Part shown: in pieces, positions 36,019 to 44,144 of the stretch
How positions within the stretch are numbered: position 1 is the stretch's first letter
Layout: each line of letters begins with the position of its first letter
Source: Nostoc sp. T09
GTDB lineage: Bacteria > Cyanobacteriota > Cyanobacteriia > Cyanobacteriales > Nostocaceae
Length of the DNA: 64,000 nt
Assembly (NCBI RefSeq): GCF_002154695.1
Contig: NZ_MTAV01000003.1
Coordinates: 1-64,000, forward strand
Reading direction: 5' to 3'
Program-made: the position numbers and the translations under genes
The notes under the pieces: generated by a model
Database searches by the model: none
Told to the model about the DNA's origin: nothing
Seen by the model: the letters and a program-made list of their open reading frames with translations, nothing else

Positions 36019-36689
36019 AACTTAAGCAATAAATGAGCAATAGCTCAGTGAGATAAAAATTTGCATGAGATTATTTGAGCGATTTGTAAAAAATCACTTC
36101 ATATTTCGACAATATTTATCAATAGCAAAAGTAAAGTTTGTTAGCAAAAAAGACTCTAACAATTCTCAGGTGCTAATCTAGTAATTGAAGCTAATAAGCT
36201 TCCCTGGCAGATATAACAGCTGCATTTGAAATTAAGTTAGAGGTATACGCTGTTTGATTTTACGTCTGTCTCGCCAACAAACAGCAACACCCAACGCGAA
36301 AACTGATATTTCCTCAAATACTAAACATCAGGGGGCGCTGTAACTACTTTTCATTGCTTTATTACTAAAGTGATGGAATTTAGTACATCCCTGGCTAGGA
36401 TAAACAATCAGAGGAAAGTGTTCAGGGAGTAGAGGTTTGGGTGTTGTTTTGTTTAATACTCACCTTCGCTGCATTCTGTGAGGTCAAGGGTCAATAGTCA
36501 GTAGTTCTTGGATTTGAGACTCTGGACTGAATGGTACGGAGATATTTTTGAATGAATTTTTCCCACGTCCCCGCGTCGGCTTATCTTAGCTCCATTCGAC
36601 TTTGGACTTTAGACTTTTGACTACCTGAAGCAAAATTGGTATAAGCTTGTACGAAGTTGAATAGCAAAAGTCAGTTGAAATAGCGCCTT
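36019..36689. other. Non-coding 670-bp stretch
   Basis: No frame has a convincing protein. It contains dispersed 7-mer-like tracts at about 36480-36620 (ggtcaatagtcagtag, gactctggactg, tttggactttagactttt), of the kind that fill Nostocales intergenic spaces. Nothing else is evident. Confidence 0.4.
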
Positions 36690-37460
36690 ATGTCAATTAT
36701 TGCGCTCAGAGCATGGTACATTCAAGATTATGAGCCGATTCCCGAACTGGAAAAACGTCAGCCAGACATTCGTCTGAGTAAAAAAAGCCTGCTGAGATCG
36801 GGATTAAGAGCAGACTTTTTAGAAGACAGTGATGAGGTAAAGAAATCGACTTGGTTTGGGCGCTATCTGGAAGGGGAAAATATTGAATTTTATATTGAAG
36901 GTAGTGGTGGCTATTGCGTAGCTAATATTGACTTGATTAGCCATGAAATTTATTTCACTAAGCAGGCGATTTTAGCTCAATTAGACCCAACAATTTTTTT
37001 ATGCTATCAAACTGAGTATGCCGCAGCGAGTGATGCTTTGCGAGAAGGGGTACAAAAAAGTTTAGAAACTTTGAACTTGCGATCGCGCCTTCCCCTAGCA
37101 TTAGTAGAATCATACCGTCCTAGCAATGGTCCTTTACGGCTTTCTGTCGGTATTCTGCGAAAAATCCGTAAGAGTTTATTGTTTATTGCAGACACCACAG
37201 CGATCACTAGCATTAATGGCAAAGAAACTACGCAATTGATTCCTAGCCCAAATGTCTGTATTGAAATGGGCTATGCCATCCAAAGTAAGCGATCGGAACA
37301 AATTTTACTAGCGCAAATGCAACGCCCAGACTTAGAAGGAGACTTTCCTTTTGATTTACCAAAGCAGCAAATTCTCCAATTCCAAGACAGTAAAGAACTG
37401 AATAAAATCCTTACAGGCGCAATTAAAGCCCAGCTAGCAAGGTTTAAGTTGTTTTTTTGA
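36690..37460 (+). CDS. Hypothetical protein with TIR-like / nucleotide-binding C-terminal domain
   Basis: 256 residues; N-terminal ~95 not recognised (contains WFGRYLEGENIEFYIEG). From about 100 the order of strands looks like a TIR-like or nucleoside-deoxyribosyltransferase-like fold: TIFLCYQTEYAAASDALREG (strand then helix with conserved Ser/Asp), a middle strand, RKSLLFIADTTAI, and the signature PSPNVCIEMGYA (E192) then FPFDLPK. The N-V-x-x-E-x-G-Y-A motif carries the catalytic Glu in NAD- and nucleotide-cleaving relatives. It could be an NADase-type effector or a nucleotide-processing enzyme. Neighbours do not show a defence operon. Family unconfirmed. Confidence 0.55.
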   Translation: MSIIALRAWYIQDYEPIPELEKRQPDIRLSKKSLLRSGLRADFLEDSDEVKKSTWFGRYLEGENIEFYIEGSGGYCVANIDLISHEIYFTKQAILAQLDPTIFLCYQTEYAAASDALREGVQKSLETLNLRSRLPLALVESYRPSNGPLRLSVGILRKIRKSLLFIADTTAITSINGKETTQLIPSPNVCIEMGYAIQSKRSEQILLAQMQRPDLEGDFPFDLPKQQILQFQDSKELNKILTGAIKAQLARFKLFF

Positions 37461-37527
37461 AACTCCTACTCTGTTAAGAATTAAAAAGCAATTCATAATA
37501 TAAGGCAGGTGTTATCTTCACTGTGCT

Positions 37528-38307
37528 ATGCATTTAACTTGGTTAGACAGCAATAGTTGGTTGATTGAAATTGGTGGCAAACGCATACTACTTGACCCTT
37601 GGCTAGTTGGTACATTAACCTTCAGCAATTTAGATTGGCTATTTAAAGGTACTCGACCGCAAGAACGGCCAATACCAGAGAATATTGACCTGATTCTGCT
37701 GTCTCAAGGTTTGGAAGACCATGCTCATCCACCAACACTTCAGCAGCTCGATCATCAAATTCCAGTTGTGGCTTCTTTGAGTGCAGCAAAAGTAGTGCAG
37801 AAGTTGGGTTACACCTCTATCACAGCGCTTACTCACGGTGAAACTTTCATATTCAATGATCAAGTAGAAATCAAAGCTACTCCTGGTATGTTTGCAGGCC
37901 CGAATACAGTAGAAAATGGTTATCTCCTCAAAGAGTTGGAGAGTGGTTTAACCTTGTACTACGGCCCTCACGGAACTCATGACCCCCAAATTAAGCAGGC
38001 TGCACCAGTTGATGTGGTAATTACACCCCTGATTGACTTGGCACTACCTTTAGTGGGGCCAATTATTAAAGGAACAAACAGTGCTTTAGAAGTAGCAAAG
38101 TGGTTGCAACCGCAGATAATGCTGCCCACCGCGGCGGGAGGAGATGTCATATTTGAAGGATTGATCAACAAATTTCTCCAGGCTGTGGGTAGTGTTGAAG
38201 AATTTCGTTTGTCGTTAGCAAAGAACAATCTCACCACTCAAGTAATTGAACCATTACCAAGTGATCGCATTGAACTGCAATTAAACAAGCGAGCATTAAC
38301 CATCTAA
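37528..38307 (+). CDS. MBL-fold metallo-hydrolase-like protein with altered zinc motif
   Basis: 259 residues of metallo-beta-lactamase fold: MHLTWLDSNSWLIEIGGKRI (strand pattern), ILLDPWLVG, then LILLSQGLEDHAHPPTL, HGETF, YYGPHGTHD, DVVITPLID and late LPTAAGGDV. The usual HxHxDH is SQGLEDHAH here: the first two His are absent and Asp-His kept. This form is found in a cyanobacterial/plant branch of the superfamily, so it is probably a family trait rather than damage. It lies 68 bp after the TIR-like gene on the same strand and may be co-transcribed. Confidence 0.82.
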   Translation: MHLTWLDSNSWLIEIGGKRILLDPWLVGTLTFSNLDWLFKGTRPQERPIPENIDLILLSQGLEDHAHPPTLQQLDHQIPVVASLSAAKVVQKLGYTSITALTHGETFIFNDQVEIKATPGMFAGPNTVENGYLLKELESGLTLYYGPHGTHDPQIKQAAPVDVVITPLIDLALPLVGPIIKGTNSALEVAKWLQPQIMLPTAAGGDVIFEGLINKFLQAVGSVEEFRLSLAKNNLTTQVIEPLPSDRIELQLNKRALTI

Positions 38308-38330
38308 GTTTTTCTCAATGCACTGGGAGG

Positions 38331-39557
38331 TCATTTGGCTTCCACAGTGGTCTTATTCGCCGCATCCTTGATCAGTTGAATATGTTTAGGTAGTAAATCA
38401 GCTAAGGCGTAACGCTCTAGCACAGTTTTCCGAGCATTTACGCGAATTTGCTCCATCCGCGTTGAATGGTCTAAGACTTCATCAATGCGGTCAGCAATCT
38501 TCTGCGGCGAGAAGAAATCGACTAACAAACCGTTTTCGCCATCTTGAATAATCTCGCTCACCGGTGCAGTATCAGAACCTAAGACTAAGCATCCTGTAGA
38601 CATGGCCTCAATCATCGACCAAGAAAGTACAAACGGTCTGGTTAAATAGACATGTACAGATGATGCTTGAATTACTTGCAGATATTCTCCATAAGGCAAA
38701 GTCCCAGTGAAGTGAACCCGTGATAAATCGAGGGGGACTTTTTTCAGCATCAGGTCTTTGTAGGTACTACCTTCTGGTAAGGATTTGCCGTAGCAAACTC
38801 TATCTGCGCCAACAATTACTACATGGCAATTTGGTCTTCGCTCTTGTACATAAGCAATGGCTTCAATGAACTGAGGAAAACCGCGATATGGCTCCATACC
38901 CCTAGCTACATAGGTGACAATTTCATCCACACCAGAGAGGTCGAGATTAGGCAATACAAGTTTAGCTTTTGGATTAGGTTGAAAAAATTCTGTATCAACT
39001 CCATCGTGCAGCACGGAAATCTTACCTTGAAATTCTGGGGGAAACTGGGATTTTTGCCAATTCGTTGGTGATAGACCGCGATCGCAAGTATATAAATCTA
39101 GTAATATCGGTGCGTTTTTTAACCGGATACGTGCTACATCATCAATAGTTAGTGGCTCTGTGGGGTCAAAATCTGCGTCTGAGCCATGAGCATGATAAAA
39201 CCATTCAAAATAACAGATTAGTGGTGTATCTGGGAATGCATCCTTAACAAATAAAGTTGGTCCCCAACCAGAATGACCGCAAATTACATCGGGTACAAAG
39301 CCTCTTGCTTTCAGTTGCTCAGTCAGCTTATATACTGCTTGACCATGCAAAACTGCACCTTCTAATGGGCGGACGTAATGATGGGTTGTAGGGTGAGGAT
39401 CGCGGCTTGGTTCAAAAATAGCCTTATGGATACCAGGTAGAGTGACTTCTCGATTTTTAGTGGCGAATACAACCAGGTTGTTTGGATCTTGCGCCAGATT
39501 TAGAGCTACGTGGCGGTACTGGGCTGGAAAATTGTTATGGAGAAAAAGAACTCGCAT
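38331..39557 (-). CDS. Family 4-type glycosyltransferase
   Basis: 408 residues, GT-B fold. The N-terminal domain begins MRVLFLHNNFPAQYRHVALN and has VICGHSGWGPTLFVKDAFP; the C-terminal donor domain has VTYVARGMEPYRGFPQFIEA, HFTGTLPYGEYLQVIQASSV and the E-x7-E-like stretch WSMIEAMSTGCLVLGSDTAPVSEII. It probably transfers a sugar in exopolysaccharide or glycolipid synthesis at the cytoplasmic face. No other glycan genes are adjacent. Its 3' end faces the MBL gene. Confidence 0.9.
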   Translation of the reverse strand: MRVLFLHNNFPAQYRHVALNLAQDPNNLVVFATKNREVTLPGIHKAIFEPSRDPHPTTHHYVRPLEGAVLHGQAVYKLTEQLKARGFVPDVICGHSGWGPTLFVKDAFPDTPLICYFEWFYHAHGSDADFDPTEPLTIDDVARIRLKNAPILLDLYTCDRGLSPTNWQKSQFPPEFQGKISVLHDGVDTEFFQPNPKAKLVLPNLDLSGVDEIVTYVARGMEPYRGFPQFIEAIAYVQERRPNCHVVIVGADRVCYGKSLPEGSTYKDLMLKKVPLDLSRVHFTGTLPYGEYLQVIQASSVHVYLTRPFVLSWSMIEAMSTGCLVLGSDTAPVSEIIQDGENGLLVDFFSPQKIADRIDEVLDHSTRMEQIRVNARKTVLERYALADLLPKHIQLIKDAANKTTVEAK

Positions 39558-40010
39558 ACAGTTAAAGCTAGAAGCTGGGGGATCGGGTATGTTTTCAAAC
39601 TTGTTATATCCTAAATAAAAACATGCGATCGCCTGTATTTTGTGATGGTAGCCCTGTCAAGGTGAATAAATAATCTGCTTTCATGGGCTAATTTTTGGTG
39701 ATTAGACTTAGTGGATTATGGTTTTAGTTGGAAAACACACCCTAGAGATTTACCATACTCTTTGCCTAAGTTGAAAAGCTAATTCTCACAATTTAGATAT
39801 GATTGCTATAGTAAAATTGCCTAATTTAATAATATTTTTGATGCCTTCATAGGGGTCATACCCATAATTTCATCTAGCTCAATTTGCTGTGTGTTTATTA
39901 ATTATGTAAGAATTACTATTATTTCTGCTACAGTGTAATCTCCAAGTTAGAATATGATTGTTTATCAATTTCTAGACTAATTTTTTGCGGCGTCAACTCT
40001 AATTTAGCGC
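39558..40010. other. Non-coding 450-bp stretch
   Basis: AT-rich region upstream of the glycosyltransferase. One HIP1-type gcgatcgc near 39626. No ORF, hairpin or operator could be supported. Confidence 0.4.
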
Positions 40011-40211
40011 GTGAATTATCCAGGAAAGCTACAGATATATGCCCCATCGATTACTTCCCTTGAAGAACGTGACTGGAAGGTTATGACCGAACTCTTTGAT
40101 AGGGAAGATAGCGATGAAATTGAAACCGATATCAACAGCAGTCTGATGTTGATGATACCTGAACCATTTTGGGGAGATGATCCTTTTGAATTCTTGCGCG
40201 AATACCTTTAA
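40011..40211 (+). CDS. Small acidic protein, unknown function
   Basis: 66 residues from GTG 40011; a later ATG at 40083 is possible. KLQIYAPSITSLEERDWKVM leads into an acidic part (FDREDSDEIETDI) and PFWGDDPFEFLREYL. The reading frame has protein-like composition, and the Trp/Phe-containing acidic tail resembles a binding motif, but I do not recognise a family. It is convergent with the ABC ATPase gene, 29 bp away. Confidence 0.45.
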   Translation: MNYPGKLQIYAPSITSLEERDWKVMTELFDREDSDEIETDINSSLMLMIPEPFWGDDPFEFLREYL

Positions 40212-40240
40212 AAATTAAAGATTCAAAGCTTTGACAATTT

Positions 40241-40996
40241 TTAAACAGCCTTGAGGCGGCTGAGGAAAGTTCGCAGGCGATCGCTTTGGGGATGTGTCAG
40301 AACTTCATGAGCAGCACCTTGTTCTAACACAAGACCTTGATCTAAAAATATCACCCGATGTGCGACTTCCCGAGCAAATTGCATTTCATGGGTGACTACT
40401 ACCATTGTCATACCCTCTGCCGCTAGTTGCTGCATGACTTGTAGAACTTCGCCAACCAGTTCCGGATCTAAAGCGCTGGTGGGTTCATCAAACAGCATAA
40501 TCTGTGGATTCATACATAAACTGCGGGCGATCGCTACCCGTTGTTTCTGTCCGCCAGAAAGTTGTTCTGGATAAGCAGATGCTTTGTCAAACAGACCAAC
40601 TTTTTCTAGATACAATCCTGCCAATTGGGCACTTTCTCTTGGTGTTTTTCCCAATACTTTACGCGGAGCCAGCGTCAGATTTTCCAGCACACTCAGATGA
40701 GGAAACAGATTGAATTGCTGAAAAACCATGCCTACTTGTGTTCGTAGTTGTCGCAAGTAACTATAGTTGATAACAGGTTGGGATAAGTCGATACCGTTTA
40801 CTACTAAACGCCCATAATTAATACTTTCTAAGCGGTTAAAGCATCTAAGTAGAGTGCTTTTACCACAACCAGAAGAACCAATCACTGCAACCACTTCTCC
40901 TCGGTTGATTTCACCAGTGATTCCTTTAAGGACTTTCAGGGAGCCAAAGCTTTTTTCGATATTGTCAAAAATAATGGCGGGAATAGAGTTGTTCAT
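40241..40996 (-). CDS. Polar amino-acid ABC transporter ATPase (GlnQ/BgtA-like)
   Basis: 251 residues, full length for the PAAT class. Walker [10 protein letters not shown] is at 36-44, Q-loop [17 protein letters not shown], signature [15 protein letters not shown], Walker [20 protein letters not shown], and the H-loop [12 protein letters not shown]. It energises import of basic amino acids or glutamine at the cytoplasmic face of the membrane. No permease or binding-protein gene is nearby, consistent with Anabaena where the BgtA ATPase gene is unlinked to its permease and serves more than one system; whether this is that gene is not established. Confidence 0.9.
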   Translation of the reverse strand: MNNSIPAIIFDNIEKSFGSLKVLKGITGEINRGEVVAVIGSSGCGKSTLLRCFNRLESINYGRLVVNGIDLSQPVINYSYLRQLRTQVGMVFQQFNLFPHLSVLENLTLAPRKVLGKTPRESAQLAGLYLEKVGLFDKASAYPEQLSGGQKQRVAIARSLCMNPQIMLFDEPTSALDPELVGEVLQVMQQLAAEGMTMVVVTHEMQFAREVAHRVIFLDQGLVLEQGAAHEVLTHPQSDRLRTFLSRLKAV

Positions 40997-41171
40997 TATC
41001 AGTATTAACTACTCTCTAGTCGATTGTAATATTTTTAACCTAGACGCAAGCTGCTTGCAGAGCTACTACTAAAATGCAGAATTAGTACAGAAGAGAGAAG
41101 GAAGAAAAAATTAATTATATAACTGGATTCTGTTTGATAGCGTTTTTCGTACAGTACGCTAAGTAGCCTAA

Positions 41172-41324
41172 ACATATCAAGAAACACATGATTTCCTCAA
41201 GGCAACCCTACCACAAACCAAGGTTGCACTGGATGCAGCAGTAGGTGTTAGAGCCGAAGGTATTGTTGGGTGGACTATTTCCCGAAATGCGATCGCCGCG
41301 TTATGGACAGGCTTGGCTCCTTAG
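41172..41324 (+). other. Unidentified gene remnant
   Basis: A 50-residue frame without a start, following a TAA at 41169-41171 and ending at a TAG: FLKATLPQTKVALDAAVGVR and then GWTISRNAIAALWTGLAP. Composition and periodicity look protein-like, as if the C-terminus of a lost gene, but I cannot name the family. The rest of 40997-41352 shows nothing. Confidence 0.3.
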
Positions 41325-41352
41325 CAGTAGTTTAAATGTAGGCGATCGCAAG

Positions 41353-42177
41353 TTAACCATTCACAGATGCGTAATCTTCTAAAGCTGCTTTGGCACCAAA
41401 TTCTATAATCAAACTCAAGTCACATCCATATTCTCCACTACAGCTAAAGGAGCCAAGTTCTAGTATGTGAAGCTCACCTGCTGATTCACAAATGTCTACA
41501 GTGTAAAGAGATTCTGGATACCAGTTTACTGTTTTTAGTACGTTATTCAAGTAATCTTCTAAATAGCCTCCTTTGATAATTTCATCTCTTCTTTCCTCCC
41601 CTACTAAATATAGTGAACCAGTAATTGCTTGATTTTTGTAAACAAAAAATCTCCATTCTCTAGTAATTGGTTGCTGACCACTGACTAGTACTAAAGTTGT
41701 CTCATCTCTTTGCAGTTCGCTGCCTAAAGATTGCATAGTATTTAACACATTCAAATTAAACACTCCAGCACGAAACGATTTCATATTGCTATCAGGTCTA
41801 ATAAATAAATTTCCATCAGAATCAAAATAATCCATAATTTCTTTTCTTCGACGGATTAGTTCACCTAACGATAGAATAAAATATTTATTATTCAGTAAAT
41901 AGTGACCAAAATAAGTATAGTATGTAGAACAACGCAGATTCTTTTCATCCATATAAGCTCCTGGAATCCAAGAGGTTCGCAAAATATTTCGACCTAAATT
42001 TAGAGTCCCTCGAAATAACACACACTCATGTTCGGGAAAATATTCGTTTGCATCTCTAGGATGAAATCTGAGGTAGTTTGTCTCTTGCCAAAAGTATCCT
42101 TGTCTTTTCAATTCTTCTATAAATTCTTCATCCTTATCAAAAATATGTCTTTCAATCAACCAATTAACTTGTTTCAT
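41353..42177 (-). CDS. ATP-grasp domain protein (DUF4343-like)
   Basis: 274 residues. The C-terminal part has ATP-grasp features: NLFIRPDSNMKSFRAGVF (Arg/Lys for ATP and substrate), EWRFFVYKNQAITGSLY, and VDICESAGELHILELGSFSCSG, where Asp and Glu would bind Mg2+. The N-terminal ~100 residues (ECVLFRGTLNLGRNILR) form the small preATP-grasp part. ATP-grasp enzymes ligate carboxylates to amines; relatives of this size modify proteins, peptides or metabolites. A 29-codon frame sits just upstream on the same strand (42232-42321). Substrate unknown. Confidence 0.8.
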   Translation of the reverse strand: MKQVNWLIERHIFDKDEEFIEELKRQGYFWQETNYLRFHPRDANEYFPEHECVLFRGTLNLGRNILRTSWIPGAYMDEKNLRCSTYYTYFGHYLLNNKYFILSLGELIRRRKEIMDYFDSDGNLFIRPDSNMKSFRAGVFNLNVLNTMQSLGSELQRDETTLVLVSGQQPITREWRFFVYKNQAITGSLYLVGEERRDEIIKGGYLEDYLNNVLKTVNWYPESLYTVDICESAGELHILELGSFSCSGEYGCDLSLIIEFGAKAALEDYASVNG

Positions 42178-42231
42178 AGCTATCTTATTTGAGCAGATGA
42201 TGCTCGATACATTTGGGGAGAAGTATCGAGA

Positions 42232-42321
42232 TTATATGTCTTTTACTGGGCGAGTAATACCAAAATTTCTCTCTAGAGCAACTTCATAAAGCTGAAAAAT
42301 TTTATCCGCTTGGTGAGGCAT
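42232..42321 (-). CDS. Possible small peptide upstream of the ATP-grasp gene
   Basis: ATG 42321 opens a 29-codon frame (MPHQADKIFQLYEVALERNF then GITRPVKDI) ending 54 bp before the ATP-grasp start. The same frame is open upstream into the fur gene (reading FPIFSIHAT before the ATG), so it could instead be the end of a longer decayed gene. It reads like structured protein. It lacks a recognisable graspetide core (TxKxPSD). Offered as a candidate only. Confidence 0.3.
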   Translation of the reverse strand: MPHQADKIFQLYEVALERNFGITRPVKDI

Positions 42322-42358
42322 TGTTGCATGAATAGAGAAAATAGGAAATTTTACCTTT

Positions 42359-42787
42359 TTAAATCTTTGGTTGGGGCTTACGTGCAAAAAATTCAATCCG
42401 ATAGTCGCTCACCTCAAGACCTACTTGCGCTTCTACAGCAGCAATAATCTCTTGAGGAAGGGTCACCATCACATCTATGACTTGTCCATCATCCAAACAG
42501 TGCACATGGGAGTGGCAAAAGGTGGGATGGCTATAAAGACAACCTTCTGCTTTTTCAATGCGCTCAATTACGCCAGTATTCACCAAAATATTTAAATTTT
42601 GATATATCGATGTATAACCAATTTTCTTGTTTTGTTGACGCAGGCGATGGTAGATCGCGCTTGCACTTAGATGCTCATCAGTATCCCATAGCAGTCTCAG
42701 GATGAACTGGCGCTGCTGACTTAAGCGCATTCCCCGTTCATGGCAATACTCTAGAGCATCCTCGTAGGATTTGAGTTGCGGAGCCAT
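42359..42787 (-). CDS. Fur-family metalloregulator, FurC/PerR-like, lacking CxxC pairs
   Basis: 142 residues. The N-terminal winged helix is typical: GMRLSQQRQFILRLLWDTDEHLSASAIYHRL, then IGYTSIYQNLNILVNTGVIERIE. The C-terminal dimerisation domain has HSHVHCLDDGQVIDV where classical Fur has a His-rich motif and CxxC; only one Cys is kept and the second CxxC is absent, so the structural zinc site is missing, as in cyanobacterial FurC/PerR-like proteins. It likely represses genes for metal or peroxide responses. Which of the three Anabaena Fur types it matches cannot be decided by eye. Confidence 0.85.
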   Translation of the reverse strand: MAPQLKSYEDALEYCHERGMRLSQQRQFILRLLWDTDEHLSASAIYHRLRQQNKKIGYTSIYQNLNILVNTGVIERIEKAEGCLYSHPTFCHSHVHCLDDGQVIDVMVTLPQEIIAAVEAQVGLEVSDYRIEFFARKPQPKI

Positions 42788-43124
42788 AAAATTAAGCTCC
42801 TAGAGTCACTTTTCAGGGATAGATATATATTACACAAAATCAGCGTATGCATACCTAGTATGACTACACATTGTCAAGTTAGGGTAACGATTGTTATTAC
42901 ATACTCATATCCAGTATGAATAATTATAAAAACCGAGCGTACTTTCCATGTAATTCTTACAAAATTGAAGTAAGCAAAGTTGTGGAGAGCGATCACATCC
43001 TCATGTTGTACAACTACAGCAGATGTTTTTTTGAGTAGGAAATAGCCGATGCAATATGCAAGGTAAATTCCAGATCTGAGGTAAAAGCCTACAAGCCTGG
43101 AGATGAAGTTGAGAGGCAAATAAT
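42788..43124. other. Divergent region between fur and the pentapeptide gene
   Basis: About 337 bp with starts on both sides. It contains an imperfect palindrome gtaacgattgttattac (42880-42896) and repeats of catactcata / cagtatgaa type near 42900, which could hold a regulator site for the adjacent Fur protein. No consensus match can be asserted. Confidence 0.35.
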
Positions 43125-44069
43125 ATGAACGCCGAAGACCTCCTGAGGCTTTATGCTGTAGGAGAAAGAGATTTTCATACCGCAGATTTACAAGGAGCAC
43201 ACCTGCAAGAAGTAGATCTAAGTGGGGTAATTCTGAAGAAAGCAATCTTGTCTGAAGTAGACCTCAGTGGGGCAAATCTAGTTGGGGCAGACCTAAATGG
43301 GGTTGTTCTCAAGCAAGCTAACCTGAATGGAACACGTCTACATGGATCGCACTTAGTTGGGGCAGACTTATATGAGGCTAACCTAACCAATGCAGACCTA
43401 AACGGGGCAGTTTTGTGGAGAGCAACTCTTAACAAAACAATTTTGAGTGAAGCAAACCTGAGTAGGGCAAACCTGGATGAAGCGATTCTTAGCGGGGCAA
43501 ACCTGAGTAGGGCAAACTTAAAGGGAGCAAAGCTGAGTAAAGCGAACCTGAGTAATGCATATCTAACCGAGGCAAACCTTGGTCGGGCAACTCTGATTGA
43601 GACAAAACTGATTTCGGCAGATCTGCGTGGAGCCAGTCTGGAGTTTGCTGAACTGGCTAAGGCAAACCTCACAGAGGCAGACTTAAGCCGCACAAATCTA
43701 GAGGGTGCCAACTTGAGTGAAGCAAACCTGAGTAGGGTAAACCTGACTGGAGCGAATCTAACTGGAGTAAATTTGCACAAAGCAAATTTAATTGCAGCAA
43801 AATTGATTTTGGCTGGTATGCGTGGGGCAAACTTGGAGTTCGCAGAGCTGACTCAGGCAAACTTAACTGAGGCAGATCTAAGTTGGGCACGCTTATCTAA
43901 AGCAAACTTGAGTGGTGCATACCTACGCCGAGCAATTCTCACAGACCTAGATCTGGATTCAGCGATCCTGCGTGGTGCAGATTTATTTGAGGCAAAGCTG
44001 AGTCAAGTAAAGATGAATAACGTAGACCTGAGTTGGGTAAAAATGCCTGATGGCACAATCCACTTTTAA
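43125..44069 (+). CDS. Pentapeptide-repeat protein
   Basis: 314 residues, nearly all A(D/N)LxX pentapeptides (ANLSGANLSRANL-type), forming the right-handed quadrilateral beta helix. Repeats span about residues 18-305 with an N-terminal MNAEDLLRLYAVGERDF cap. Cyanobacteria have many such proteins; a few mimic DNA and inhibit gyrase, but most have no known role. There is no signal peptide. The gene diverges from fur and ends at a strong bidirectional terminator. Confidence 0.95.
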   Translation: MNAEDLLRLYAVGERDFHTADLQGAHLQEVDLSGVILKKAILSEVDLSGANLVGADLNGVVLKQANLNGTRLHGSHLVGADLYEANLTNADLNGAVLWRATLNKTILSEANLSRANLDEAILSGANLSRANLKGAKLSKANLSNAYLTEANLGRATLIETKLISADLRGASLEFAELAKANLTEADLSRTNLEGANLSEANLSRVNLTGANLTGVNLHKANLIAAKLILAGMRGANLEFAELTQANLTEADLSWARLSKANLSGAYLRRAILTDLDLDSAILRGADLFEAKLSQVKMNNVDLSWVKMPDGTIHF

Positions 44070-44108
44070 CTAATGTCCATGCTGCTGCACAATACCAATT
44101 TTTTCACC

Positions 44109-44137
44109 AAAAGTAGCAGTATTTTACTGCTACTTTT
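44109..44137. terminator. Strong bidirectional terminator
   Basis: aaaagtagcagta / tactgctactttt form a perfect 13-bp stem with a 3-nt ttt loop, with a T tract on the plus strand and A-rich DNA on the other side. It lies between the convergent pentapeptide gene and the kinase gene at 44145. Confidence 0.85.
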
Positions 44138-44144
44138 TATCTGA

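Noticed and set aside
40997-41080. NtcA box (GTA-N8-TAC) upstream of the amino-acid ABC ATPase
   Set aside because: Only near matches with wrong spacing (gta-N5-tac) were found.
42874-43245. 123-codon minus-strand frame across the pentapeptide start
   Set aside because: It overlaps a clear gene start; hydrophobic by chance, and with no recognisable pattern.
43175-43780. 201-codon minus-strand frame opposite the pentapeptide gene
   Set aside because: It is the antisense of regular pentapeptide codons, giving repetitive R-F-A-L/P runs with no family; a composition effect.
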